Source: UMGS1002 sp045586785
Lineage (GTDB): Bacteria; Bacillota; Clostridia; Oscillospirales; CAG-272
Assembly (NCBI GenBank): GCA_045586785.1
Contig: JAZNBA010000071.1
Span: 1 to 59,418, forward strand
Direction: 5' to 3'
Length of the DNA stretch: 59,418 nucleotides
Made by a program: the position numbers and the translations under genes. Shown here piece by piece: positions 43,888 through 51,048 of the stretch. The notes beneath the pieces are model-generated. The model ran no database searches. It was given only the letters and a program-made list of their open reading frames with translations, and had not been told where the DNA came from. The stretch's first letter is position 1, and each line of letters opens with the position of its first letter.

Positions 43888-43916
43888 TATATAGATTATA
43901 TTATATGGTGTGAAAA

Positions 43917-45332
43917 ATGAACAAATATAAAAAACTTCTTTCCGATACAGTCATACTTGGCATAGGCACGTTTGCGTCCAAGGCGCTGGTGCTGCTTATG
44001 ATGCCGCTTTATACACAATGCCTGTCGCCCTCTGACTACGGAACGGCGGATATTATATCCCAGACAGCTAACCTGCTTATCCCGCTGGCGTGCGCCGGGA
44101 TCTGCGACGGACTTTTTCGTTTTACGCTTGATTCGGGTACGGACAAGCCCACGGTGTTCAGGACAAGCTTTACCATGCTGCTGCTGTCAACGCTTGTTTT
44201 TCTTGCGCTCTCGCCCATACTTTTTACAATAAATTATTTTTCCGGATATGCGTGGCTGATTGTTTTGTATGTCTTGTCCGCAAACATTCACTCGGTTTGT
44301 GCCCAATATATTCGTGCTTGTGACCGTCCTAAACTGTTTTCGATACAGGGTATAATTAACACGGCGCTTGTGGTCGGGCTTAACATTTTGTTCCTTGTTG
44401 TGTTCGACATGGGTGTGCTGGGATATGTTTTGTCGGTAGTTATAGCCGACGCGCTGGTCAGCATTTTCCTTATAATTACGGCGAAGCTTTACCGCGATAT
44501 ACACGTAGGAAAGTTCTCCCGAGGGCTTGCGGGTAAGCTGATGCGCTACAGCCTGCCTATGATCCCCACCACAATTTTCTGGTGGATAACCAACGTGTCC
44601 GACAGATATATGGTCACCTGGATATGCGGCGACGCTGTCAACGGAGTTTACAGCGCGGCATACAAGATCCCCACGCTGATAACGCTTTTGTGCGCAGTCT
44701 TTTATGAGGCGTGGCAGTTTTCCGCCGTCAAGGACGCCGAGCAAAAGACCAAGTCCGACTTTTTCGCAAAGGTCTTCGGTTATTATTCGGGACTTATGTT
44801 TATGGGCGGCGCGGCGATAGTTTTGCTCTCCAAGCTGTTTGTTAAAATATTGCTTGCCGATACGTATTCGGACGCAGTAATGTACATTCCAACGCTGACG
44901 GCGGCGTCGGTATTTTCGGCTCTGACTACTTTTATGGGAAGCGTTTATTTGGTTAAAAAGAAGAGCATGCTGTCGTTTTTGACTTCTATGCTGGGCGCGG
45001 CGATGAACATTCTTTTAAATGTTATTCTGATACCGTCCATGGGCGCGCAGGGCGCGGCTATAGCTACTGTTGTCAGCTATGTTGCTGTGTTCATTGTACG
45101 TACCGTGACGGCACAGCGTCAGATCAGCTTTTATGTAAATTACGTCAAGCTGGCAGTAAACACATTGCTGCTTGCGGCAGAATGTGCGGCGGTCATACTG
45201 GCGCCCCCGTATTGGTATTTGTACGCCGGCGGAATTGCGCTCGTAATGCTTTTGCTCAACGCAAAAATACTGATCGATTTTGCCAAAGCAACACTTGCGG
45301 GACTTCGCAGACGGAGCAAGGCGTCGGAATGA
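43917..45332 (+). CDS. Polysaccharide flippase (Wzx/MVF-type)
   Basis: The protein has 471 residues with about fourteen membrane segments. The start LGIGTFASKALVLLMMPLYTQCLSPSDYGTADIISQTANLLIPLACAGICDGLFRF is typical of oligosaccharide flippases that move lipid-linked glycans across the membrane. No glycosyltransferases are adjacent. The ribosome binding site is weak (GGTG). The next gene follows after 21 nt. Confidence 0.85.
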   Translation: MNKYKKLLSDTVILGIGTFASKALVLLMMPLYTQCLSPSDYGTADIISQTANLLIPLACAGICDGLFRFTLDSGTDKPTVFRTSFTMLLLSTLVFLALSPILFTINYFSGYAWLIVLYVLSANIHSVCAQYIRACDRPKLFSIQGIINTALVVGLNILFLVVFDMGVLGYVLSVVIADALVSIFLIITAKLYRDIHVGKFSRGLAGKLMRYSLPMIPTTIFWWITNVSDRYMVTWICGDAVNGVYSAAYKIPTLITLLCAVFYEAWQFSAVKDAEQKTKSDFFAKVFGYYSGLMFMGGAAIVLLSKLFVKILLADTYSDAVMYIPTLTAASVFSALTTFMGSVYLVKKKSMLSFLTSMLGAAMNILLNVILIPSMGAQGAAIATVVSYVAVFIVRTVTAQRQISFYVNYVKLAVNTLLLAAECAAVILAPPYWYLYAGGIALVMLLLNAKILIDFAKATLAGLRRRSKASE

Positions 45333-45353
45333 GACAACTGAAGGTTAATTCAA

Positions 45354-46595
45354 ATGAACGAAAAATATAGATTTACAAAACTTGCTTGTTATACAAACAA
45401 TCTGTCAATGTCGGTGGCGGGCAACTTATCGCCATTGCTGTTTCTTACTTTCCGTGAGCAATACGGACTTTCGTATTCATTGCTTGGACTTCTTGTACTG
45501 ATCAACTTTGTCACACAGCTGACCATTGATCTGATATTTTCTTTTTTCTCGCACCGCTTCAATATCGCGCTGACAGTCAGGATAACTCCGCTGATCACGC
45601 TTACGGGATTTTTGATATATGCCATTATGCCCATGATATTTCCCTCGGCGGCGTATGCGTTTATATTGTTTGGAACTGTGGTATTCTCATTTGCGGCGGG
45701 GCTTTCCGAGGTGCTTACCAGTCCCGTTGTGGCGGCGATCCCCTGTGATAATCCCGACAGGGAAATGAGCAAGCTGCACTCCATCTACGCATGGGGTGTT
45801 GTGGCGGTAGTCATTGTCAGCACGGCGTTCATCAAGCTTTTCGGCGCGCATAACTGGCACTATCTCGCGCTTATCTGGACGGTTATTCCGCTTATCTCAA
45901 CAATAATGTTTTCGCGTGCCGAGTTGCCGCCCATGACAACGCCCGAGCGTGCGTCGGGAGCGTTACGCATGTTTGGTAATCCGCGCATGATCTTGTGTGT
46001 TGCGACCATTTTTCTGGGCGGCGCGGCTGAATGTACCATGTCGCAGTGGTGCTCGGGTTACATAGAAAGCGCGCTGGGCCTGCCCAAGGTTTATGGTGAT
46101 GTTTTCGGAGTTGCCGTGTTTGCGCTTATGATGGGTATCGGCAGATCGTGGTACGCCAAAAGCGGACGCCGCATATACCCCGTGCTTATTGGCGGATTTT
46201 TGGGCGCGGCGGCGTGTTACGTGGGCGCGGCGGTGTCGGGCAATGCGATACTTGGACTTATCGCTTGCGCGCTGACGGGATTTTGCACTTCCATGCTGTG
46301 GCCGGGAAGCCTTATTATGATGGAGGATATTCTTCCGTCGGTAGGCGTTGCGGCTTACGCGTTTATGGCGGCGGGCGGTGATATGGGCGCGGCGATAGCG
46401 CCCCAGCTGGTGGGAATTATCGCGGACTTTTCGTCACAAAACAGCGGCATGACAGCACTTGCTGAAAGTATGGGCGTAGCGCCGGATCAGCTGGGTATGC
46501 GAATAGGTATGCTTGTGGCGGCGGTGCTGGCGCTGGCAGGCGTTGCGCTGGTCATGATAGTATGCAAAAAATTTGCGGCAAAAAAGCAACAATAA
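45354..46595 (+). CDS. MFS transporter
   Basis: The protein has 413 residues with twelve membrane segments in two halves. The region LINFVTQLTIDLIFSFFSHRFN matches the loop 2-3 signature area, and the second half starts near residue 205. It probably imports or exports a small metabolite such as a sugar; the substrate is unknown. It shares a transcript with the flippase. Confidence 0.85.
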   Translation: MNEKYRFTKLACYTNNLSMSVAGNLSPLLFLTFREQYGLSYSLLGLLVLINFVTQLTIDLIFSFFSHRFNIALTVRITPLITLTGFLIYAIMPMIFPSAAYAFILFGTVVFSFAAGLSEVLTSPVVAAIPCDNPDREMSKLHSIYAWGVVAVVIVSTAFIKLFGAHNWHYLALIWTVIPLISTIMFSRAELPPMTTPERASGALRMFGNPRMILCVATIFLGGAAECTMSQWCSGYIESALGLPKVYGDVFGVAVFALMMGIGRSWYAKSGRRIYPVLIGGFLGAAACYVGAAVSGNAILGLIACALTGFCTSMLWPGSLIMMEDILPSVGVAAYAFMAAGGDMGAAIAPQLVGIIADFSSQNSGMTALAESMGVAPDQLGMRIGMLVAAVLALAGVALVMIVCKKFAAKKQQ

Positions 46596-46600
46596 ACCAA

Positions 46601-46636
46601 AAACCGCATCGGTACAAAACCGATGCGGTTTTTACG
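46601..46636. terminator. Bidirectional terminator
   Basis: AAAACCGCATCGGT-ACAAA-ACCGATGCGGTTTT, with A/T tails on both sides between convergent genes. Confidence 0.88.
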
Positions 46637-47266
46637 TTAAAGATTACTCATAAAGCATACTGCTTTGCCGAGGCAACGGACGGAGTTCAGCTCGTCGCCC
46701 ACGTAAACCAGCGGCTCAAATGCGGGGTTCTCGGGATTCAGAACCAGCTTGCCGCGGTCGGGGTAGAAGTACCAGCGCTTGAGCGTAGCCTCGTCTCCTA
46801 TGACAACTGCGGCGATCTCACCGTTTTCAACCAGGGGCTGGGAGCGTATAAACACCACGTCGCCGTCGTGTATGCGGGCGCCTATCATGCTGTCGCCCTT
46901 AGCCACGAGACAAAAATCCGCTTGTATGGATTCGCTGGCGTCAATATATGAGGTGTGCATCTCGTCCGCAAACAACGGCTTGCCGCAGGCTATCTCGCCA
47001 AGCATGGGAAAGCGTTTGTTTTTTATGGGGCGAGCTCCCGAGGGCAGTGCGGCGTATTGCTCGTCGTTATCCCAGCCGGTCAGGTACGTGGGGGAGACAC
47101 CCAGCAGCAGTGCCAGCGCCTGAAGCTTTTCCATGGGAATGTTGGTTACGATTCCGTTTTCATATTTATATATTGCCTGCCGTGTGGTGTGTATTGCTCT
47201 TGCAACGTCCTCCTGCGACAGCCCTTTTTTATTTCGAGCGATTCGAAGCTTTTCACCTACAGTCAT
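46637..47266 (-). CDS. LexA/CI-like repressor (HTH-XRE plus S24 peptidase)
   Basis: The protein has 209 residues. The N-terminal XRE helix-turn-helix (LRIARNKKGLSQEDVARAIHTTRQAIYKYENG) is joined to an S24 self-cleavage domain with Ser126 in KGDSMIGARI, Lys163 in EATLKRW and a probable cleavage site at IACG (Cys94-Gly95). Such repressors cleave themselves on RecA filaments and so respond to DNA damage. The start at 47266 has CGGAGG upstream. Four operator-like sites and divergent promoters lie next to it, typical of a phage-type switch controlling the genes at 47533-49245. Confidence 0.88.
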   Translation of the reverse strand: MTVGEKLRIARNKKGLSQEDVARAIHTTRQAIYKYENGIVTNIPMEKLQALALLLGVSPTYLTGWDNDEQYAALPSGARPIKNKRFPMLGEIACGKPLFADEMHTSYIDASESIQADFCLVAKGDSMIGARIHDGDVVFIRSQPLVENGEIAAVVIGDEATLKRWYFYPDRGKLVLNPENPAFEPLVYVGDELNSVRCLGKAVCFMSNL

Positions 47267-47294
47267 ATCGGTAACCTCCGTAATATTTGAGTTA

Positions 47295-47323
47295 ATTATA
47301 ACAAATAACTTGTCAGTTGTCAA
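47295..47323 (-). promoter_or_regulatory. Promoter of the repressor gene
   Basis: On the minus strand TTGACA (47318-47323), 17 bp, TATAAT (47295-47300). An operator-like site (47307-47319) lies inside it. Confidence 0.8.
47307..47319. promoter_or_regulatory. Operator-like site O1
   Basis: AACTTGTCAGTTG is an imperfect match to the 13-bp dyad AACTTGnCAAGTT. It overlaps the spacer and -35 of the repressor promoter, which suggests autoregulation. Confidence 0.5.
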
Positions 47324-47348
47324 TATTTTTTGAAAAATCAGCAAAAAT

Positions 47349-47361
47349 GACTTGACAAGTT
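47349..47361. promoter_or_regulatory. Operator-like site O2
   Basis: GACTTGACAAGTT matches the dyad with one difference and overlaps the -35 box of the plus-strand promoter. Confidence 0.6.
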
Positions 47362-47380
47362 TCAAAATATATGGTATCAT
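47352..47380 (+). promoter_or_regulatory. Promoter of the tail-protein genes
   Basis: TTGACA (47352-47357), 17 bp, TATCAT (47375-47380). O2 covers its -35 box and O3 lies just after the -10. Confidence 0.7.
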
Positions 47381-47386
47381 GTATGT

Positions 47387-47399
47387 AACTTGAAAAGTT
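47387..47399. promoter_or_regulatory. Operator-like site O3
   Basis: AACTTGAAAAGTT, one change from the dyad, at about +1 to +13 of the plus-strand transcript. Confidence 0.6.
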
Positions 47400-47497
47400 G
47401 CACAAAATTTATTCAGGCTGTTTTATTTAAAAATCTGCCATAATGGGGCTATGACAGGCAATTAATTACGGCTTGAATTAAATTTTACGGGGCGTGT

Positions 47498-47510
47498 AAC
47501 TTTGCAAGTT
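47498..47510. promoter_or_regulatory. Operator-like site O4
   Basis: AACTTTGCAAGTT, one change from the dyad, in the leader ~23 nt before the small leader ORF. Confidence 0.55.
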
Positions 47511-47532
47511 TCAAAAAAACAAGGAGAATGAT

Positions 47533-47583
47533 ATGAAAATGAAATTTAAAAAAGGAGGCCTGCCCCATGGCTCAAATAACTAA
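47533..47583 (+). CDS. Short leader ORF overlapping the BppU-like gene
   Basis: This 16-codon frame (MKMKFKKGGLPHGSNN) starts after AAGGAG with good spacing. It carries the AAAGGAGG ribosome binding site of the next gene within its own codons and ends 14 nt past the ATG at 47567. The arrangement suggests translational coupling. It may be a remnant of a longer gene. There is no homology to support a function. Confidence 0.4.
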   Translation: MKMKFKKGGLPHGSNN

Positions 47584-48679
47584 ATCGCTGTCTCTTGACG
47601 TGTCGCGTCAAAACAGACGCCGCGCTATACTTGCCAAGCAGTTTGACAACGGTTCGCGGTTCTTGAATATTCAATTGAATAATGAGGGCGAGCCTATCAC
47701 GGTGGCGCAAAATTCGGTAGTGCTTATCAATGCCACACGCGCTGACGGCGCAAGAGAGTCGTTTGTGGGGGGCGTGAACGATGACGGAAGTGTTACCGTT
47801 CCGATAACGTATTGGATGCTTGAGATGCCGGGCAAGGTCATGTGTGATGTGTCGGTAATATCCGAGCAGGAAAGCAAGCTGAGCACGCTGGGATTTGCGA
47901 TAGAGGTTGAAAAAGCTAACGGCACGGGCGAGGATATTGCCGATACCGAGGATTGCGGTATTCTTGTACAGCTCATAGCCGATGTCAAACGGCTTGAGGA
48001 TGATTTTCAGAGCGTGTTTGTCCGTTATTCGGCAAATGCCGACGGCACCGATTACAGTGATGTATGGTCAGACGGAATGCAGTATATCGGTATCGCCAAT
48101 ACAGATACAGAACCGAGTGATAAAAGCGGATATATCTGGTGTAGATTTGCTGTTCCCGAGCAAGAGAACAGCGTTACCGTAGACGCGGAGCTGTCTCTTG
48201 AGTCTGAAAATCCGGTACAGAACAAGGCAGTGACACAGGAGTTCAAGTTGTTCAACGATGCTGTGGGCGAGATAAACCGACGCGTGTCCTCGCTTGAGAG
48301 CGGCGGCGTTGGCGGCGGCAGTGAATACGAGATACCGACATTTGACCTTGCGTTGCATGGTCTGCCGACTATATTGCCCAACGGTGAGTATGTCAAACTT
48401 GGCGGCGACACTACAGATATAAAAGCGGCACTTGAAAAGGGTGCTGTGAAAGTCATGGTAAAGTTTAACATGGGGGTGGAAGTTACTGTATCACTTGTCT
48501 TAAATCCCGCTTGTTTGCTTGCTACTGGCGAATATTCTTGTACCGCCATAAATGAATTTAACAACACTATACTAATAACCTCCGTGGGCGTTGGTAATAG
48601 CTATATTGCCGTAAAATGCACACCGATGGACAACATCATAGGTGCATACATTGATGTCGCGCTTGGAGGTGATTATTGA
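47567..48679 (+). CDS. Phage baseplate upper protein (BppU-like)
   Basis: The protein has 370 residues. The N-terminal ~115 residues (SLSLDVSRQNRRRAILAKQFDNGSRFLNIQL ... VLINATRADGARESFVGGV ... MPGKVMCDVSVI) match the BppU N-terminal domain of Gram-positive phage baseplates. Residues ~205-250 contain LESENPVQNKAVTQEF, common in phage tail-tip proteins, and a GGVGGGSE hinge. The C-terminal ~110 residues are probably receptor-binding and variable. A GGAGG site is well placed. It overlaps the next gene by one base. Confidence 0.75.
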   Translation: MAQITKSLSLDVSRQNRRRAILAKQFDNGSRFLNIQLNNEGEPITVAQNSVVLINATRADGARESFVGGVNDDGSVTVPITYWMLEMPGKVMCDVSVISEQESKLSTLGFAIEVEKANGTGEDIADTEDCGILVQLIADVKRLEDDFQSVFVRYSANADGTDYSDVWSDGMQYIGIANTDTEPSDKSGYIWCRFAVPEQENSVTVDAELSLESENPVQNKAVTQEFKLFNDAVGEINRRVSSLESGGVGGGSEYEIPTFDLALHGLPTILPNGEYVKLGGDTTDIKAALEKGAVKVMVKFNMGVEVTVSLVLNPACLLATGEYSCTAINEFNNTILITSVGVGNSYIAVKCTPMDNIIGAYIDVALGGDY

Positions 48680-49245
48680 TGGCTGACAATGTTTTGGGCG
48701 TTCTTTTTCAAGATATTGCAGATGCTATTCGCGCAAAGACGGGCGGCACGGACACCATGAAGCCTGCGGAATTTCCGGCGCAAATATCGTCCATTGTGAC
48801 AGGGGGAATCGTTGGCGGCGATACACTTAAATTTAAAGATGGCACTTTTCATGGTAATGCCGGCACACAAATTATCACACATGATTTTGGCTCTGTTCCG
48901 GATATGTTGATGATATATGTGTGTGAAGCTAACGATGAGCCATGGACGTTGCAGTTTGTACAGGGCTTTAGCTCTGCTATGCTTGCTTCCGGTATTGAAA
49001 CTGCATGTCTATTATATTTCAACACTACAGGCGGTTCAGTTGGAATTGGAGCCAGTGATGGTAACGGTATGGAATTAGACCTCGATGGCACGAATTACAA
49101 AAAATATGGCGGTGTTCATTCTGTCAACACGAGCACATTCACGGTGGGCATGCCTCGCGTTGAACAGGATGATGGTGTTACCGGAGCTGCTTTCCCTAAC
49201 GGCAAAGTAATTCGATGGGTAGCACTGGGCGGAATTGTGGGGTAA
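48679..49245 (+). CDS. Phage tail-fibre-like protein
   Basis: The protein has 188 residues. The start LFQDIADAIRAKTGGTDTMKPAEFPAQISSI is the motif often seen at the N-terminus of small tail or tip proteins in clostridial prophages. The rest is Gly/Thr-rich beta structure. I take ATG 48679, which overlaps the preceding TGA and has GGAGG upstream; TTG at 48676 is in frame. No portal, capsid, terminase, holin or integrase gene is nearby. Confidence 0.65.
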   Translation: MADNVLGVLFQDIADAIRAKTGGTDTMKPAEFPAQISSIVTGGIVGGDTLKFKDGTFHGNAGTQIITHDFGSVPDMLMIYVCEANDEPWTLQFVQGFSSAMLASGIETACLLYFNTTGGSVGIGASDGNGMELDLDGTNYKKYGGVHSVNTSTFTVGMPRVEQDDGVTGAAFPNGKVIRWVALGGIVG

Positions 49246-49400
49246 CCCACAAACAAAACAATAACGCCGATGGACTGAACCCCATATGCAGTGTTACTTC
49301 TGAATCATTTACGTGCGGAAATTTCAGCTATCCGTTATTTGGCGTGACTTGCGGTTGGTGTGCGTATGCGATGAAATAAGGTGGTGTATCGTGAAGAGAT
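49246..49400. other. Spacer between the tail cassette and the repeat array
   Basis: The plus strand has an open frame of 54 codons from ATG 49215 to TAA 49379 with a Cys-rich end (SFTCGNFSYPLFGVTCGWCAYAMK), but its start lies inside the preceding gene and there is no ribosome binding site. I do not call a gene; it may be decayed phage sequence. Confidence 0.35.
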
Positions 49401-49409
49401 GACCAAAAC

Positions 49410-49438
49410 AAAAGGCAGATGCTGTGCATCTGCCTTTT
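49410..49438. terminator. Distal terminator hairpin of the Ile array
   Basis: AAAAGGCAGATGC-TGT-GCATCTGCCTTTT, a perfect 13-bp stem with a T5 run on the plus strand. It can end both the tail-gene transcript and the tRNA-side transcript. Confidence 0.75.
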
Positions 49439-49563
49439 TAAGGGACTCAGAACCCACGTTTGCGCCAATGATTGCTGTAATCGTTTTTACACTGAGCGCA
49501 AACACAGCATTTTTGCTCTGCAAAAATGCGGGGTTCATTCGTCGTGGAGTGGTCGACCAAAAC

Positions 49564-49592
49564 AAAAGCGGATTGCTATGCATCTGCCTTTT
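49564..49592. other. Chimeric terminator at the unit junction
   Basis: The left arm AAAAGCGGATTGC belongs to the tRNA-proximal terminator and the right arm GCATCTGCCTTTT to the distal one, joined at the TAT loop. The arms pair poorly with each other. Confidence 0.75.
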
Positions 49593-49709
49593 GAAGGGAC
49601 TCTGAACCCACGTTTGCGCCAATGATTGCTGTAATCGTTTTTACACTGAGCGCAAACATAGCATTTTTGCTCTGCAAAAATGCGGGGTTCATTCGTCGTG
49701 GAGTGGTCG

Positions 49710-49754
49710 ACCAAAACAAAAGCGGATTGCTATGCAATCCGCTTTTGTTTTGGT
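49710..49754 (-). terminator. Terminator of tRNA-Ile2
   Basis: A 21-bp perfect palindrome whose outer four base pairs take in the tRNA discriminator base and encoded CCA. It is followed on the minus strand by CGACCA. Confidence 0.8.
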
Positions 49755-49827
49755 GGGCCATCAGGGACTCGAACCCCGGACCGACCGGTTATGAGCCGGT
49801 AGCTCTAACCAACTGAGCTAATGGCCC
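49751..49827 (-). tRNA. tRNA-Ile2 (anticodon CAU)
   Basis: On the minus strand the acceptor stem GGGCCAT/ATGGCCC, D-arm AGCTCAGTTGGTTAGAGCT, anticodon loop CTCATAA, T-loop TTCGAGT and encoded CCA are all present. A CAU anticodon in a CTCATAA loop is typical of the lysidine-modified isoleucine tRNA reading AUA; elongator Met is the alternative. The 77 bases include CCA. Confidence 0.9.
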
Positions 49828-49844
49828 GCTCAATCGACTCAACT

Positions 49845-49873
49845 ATTATATATCTTATTGCGCCGATTGTCAA
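49845..49873 (-). promoter_or_regulatory. Promoter of tRNA-Ile2
   Basis: On the minus strand TTGACA (49868-49873), 17 bp, TATAAT (49845-49850); full consensus. Confidence 0.85.
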
Positions 49874-49903
49874 TACTTTTTTGAAAAATTTTTGAAAAAA
49901 TCC

Positions 49904-50680
49904 TCATTTGAGCTTCTGCTGACTCATCCATACTCGCATAACTATATTGTGCGGCAGAATCTTGACAGCCAGAACCTGCATTTTGGCTTTGAAGCCCGGA
50001 ACAACGTAGTCCTTATTTTTCTTTCCCAGCGCTGACCACGCCTTTTTAACTATAAATTCAGGCGTATACATTGCGACGTATTTCTTCACTACAGCATCGC
50101 TGTCTTTATTTACAGCGCGGTCGAAAAACGCGGTCTTTGTCCAGAAAGGACACAGCGCCAGAACACGTATTCCTCGGGGAGCAAGCTCTCTGCCGAGGGC
50201 GCGGGAAAAACTGAGCACATACGCTTTGGACGCACCGTATACGTTAATATACGGTATGGGTTGAAATGCCGCCACGGACGCAATGTTTATCATTTCGCTG
50301 CCGCGGGACATATAAGGAAGTGTCAGATACGCGATGGCAGTCAGCGCGCGACAGTTGAGGTCTATCATGCCGAGGTTTTGCTCAAGAGATATTTTGTCTG
50401 TCGCCTCGAATTTGCCGTAGCCGCTGCAGTTTATTAAAAGCGATACCTGCGGCTTATCCTTTTCAAGCAGTTCAAAATATTTTTGTGCCGCCTCGGGAGC
50501 TGACAGATCAAGGGAAATCGGACGAACCGCTATGTCGGTATCGTTTTTCAACGCTTCGAGACGCTCAGCATTGCGCGCTATTGCCCACACCTCGTCATAC
50601 TGACCGTGAGAGGCAAGAGTGCGGACAAATTCGCGGCCGATGCCGCTGGATGCACCGGTTATAACTGCAATTTTACTCAT
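49904..50680 (-). CDS. Short-chain dehydrogenase/reductase
   Basis: The protein has 258 residues, a classical SDR. The cofactor loop is TGASSGIG (8-15), NCSG (84-87) replaces the usual NNAG, and the catalytic set is Ser135, Tyr148 and Lys152 in NIASVAAFQ and YGASKAYV. It reduces or oxidises a carbonyl/alcohol with NAD(P)H; the substrate is unknown. The sequence style resembles the DltE/YqjQ-like SDRs. Its own promoter lies at 50712-50740. Confidence 0.88.
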   Translation of the reverse strand: MSKIAVITGASSGIGREFVRTLASHGQYDEVWAIARNAERLEALKNDTDIAVRPISLDLSAPEAAQKYFELLEKDKPQVSLLINCSGYGKFEATDKISLEQNLGMIDLNCRALTAIAYLTLPYMSRGSEMINIASVAAFQPIPYINVYGASKAYVLSFSRALGRELAPRGIRVLALCPFWTKTAFFDRAVNKDSDAVVKKYVAMYTPEFIVKKAWSALGKKNKDYVVPGFKAKMQVLAVKILPHNIVMRVWMSQQKLK

Positions 50681-50711
50681 AATAACACCTCATTATACAT
50701 TCAATGATGTT

Positions 50712-50740
50712 ATTTTATCATATGCTATGAATTTGTTCAA
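50712..50740 (-). promoter_or_regulatory. Promoter of the SDR gene
   Basis: On the minus strand TTGAAC (50735-50740), 17 bp, TAAAAT (50712-50717). Confidence 0.6.
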
Positions 50741-50771
50741 TACAAAATTCATATTTTTTGAAAATTAGTAT

Positions 50772-50800
50772 TGCAATAGTAAAATTAGTATGTTATAATA
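50772..50800 (+). promoter_or_regulatory. Promoter of the tRNA-Val/tRNA-Ala pair
   Basis: TTGCAA (50772-50777), 17 bp, TATAAT (50795-50800), ten bases before tRNA-Val. Confidence 0.7.
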
Positions 50801-50810
50801 TAGCAACATG

Positions 50811-50887
50811 GAGGCATAGCTCAGTTGGTCAGAGCGCACGGTTCACATCCGTGAGGTCGTAGGTTCGAGCCCCACTGTCTCCACCAG
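50811..50887 (+). tRNA. tRNA-Val (anticodon CAC)
   Basis: The acceptor stem GGAGGCA/TGTCTCC (one G-U), a standard D-arm, anticodon stem-loop CACGG-TTCACAT-CCGTG, T-loop TTCGAGC and encoded CCA are present. The T-stem GTAGG/CCCAC has an A-C mismatch at its third pair, which is unusual. The 77 bases include CCA. No terminator lies between it and tRNA-Ala. Confidence 0.88.
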
Positions 50888-50919
50888 CATTTACGGTTCG
50901 ATACGGCCATTATAATACG

Positions 50920-50994
50920 GGGCATTAGCGCAGCTGGGAGCGCACAACACTGGCAGTGTTGGGGTCAGGGGTTCGAATCCCCTATGCTCCACCA
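50920..50994 (+). tRNA. tRNA-Ala (anticodon GGC)
   Basis: The acceptor stem GGGGCAT/ATGCTCC, anticodon stem-loop CAACA-CTGGCAG-TGTTG, T-arm AGGGG-TTCGAAT-CCCCT and encoded CCA are all complete. The 75 bases include CCA. It lies 32 nt after tRNA-Val. Confidence 0.92.
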
Positions 50995-51035
50995 AAGCAA
51001 AACAGGAAGGCAAAGCCTTCCTGTTTTGCTTTGGT
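50991..51035 (+). terminator. Terminator of the tRNA-Val/Ala transcript
   Basis: A 20-bp perfect stem (50991-51010 with 51016-51035, loop CAAAG) whose outermost bases are the ACCA end of tRNA-Ala. It is followed by AGACCA. Confidence 0.8.
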
Positions 51036-51048
51036 AGACCATACGATG

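Larger units (their letters stand above)
49401..49750 (-). repeat. 154-bp tandem repeat array 3' of tRNA-Ile2
   Basis: Two copies of a 154-bp unit (49401-49554, 49555-49708) and part of a third (49709-49750) abut the 3' end of tRNA-Ile2. Read on the tRNA strand, each unit holds a terminator hairpin, TGGTCGACCA, a three-way-junction element (B1 49603-49691, B2 49450-49536) and a T-arm-like GGGTTCnGAGTCCC. The element shares GCAAACGTGGGTTCAGA and the GCATTTTTGC/GCAAAAATGC hairpin with the array downstream of tRNA-Ala. The open frames across it look incidental. Confidence 0.85.

Noticed and set aside
47267..47566. CRISPR-like short repeats
   Set aside because: The four 13-bp repeats are irregularly spaced dyads at promoters, which fits operators.
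46637..49245. Complete prophage
   Set aside because: No integrase, terminase, portal, capsid, holin or lysin gene is present.
49215..49379. A 54-codon Cys-rich gene
   Set aside because: Its start is inside the preceding gene, no ribosome binding site is visible and no family is recognisable.
49381..49816. Several open frames across the Ile array and tRNA
   Set aside because: They read through the tRNA and terminator palindromes and change with the repeat unit; the 154-bp period is not a multiple of three.
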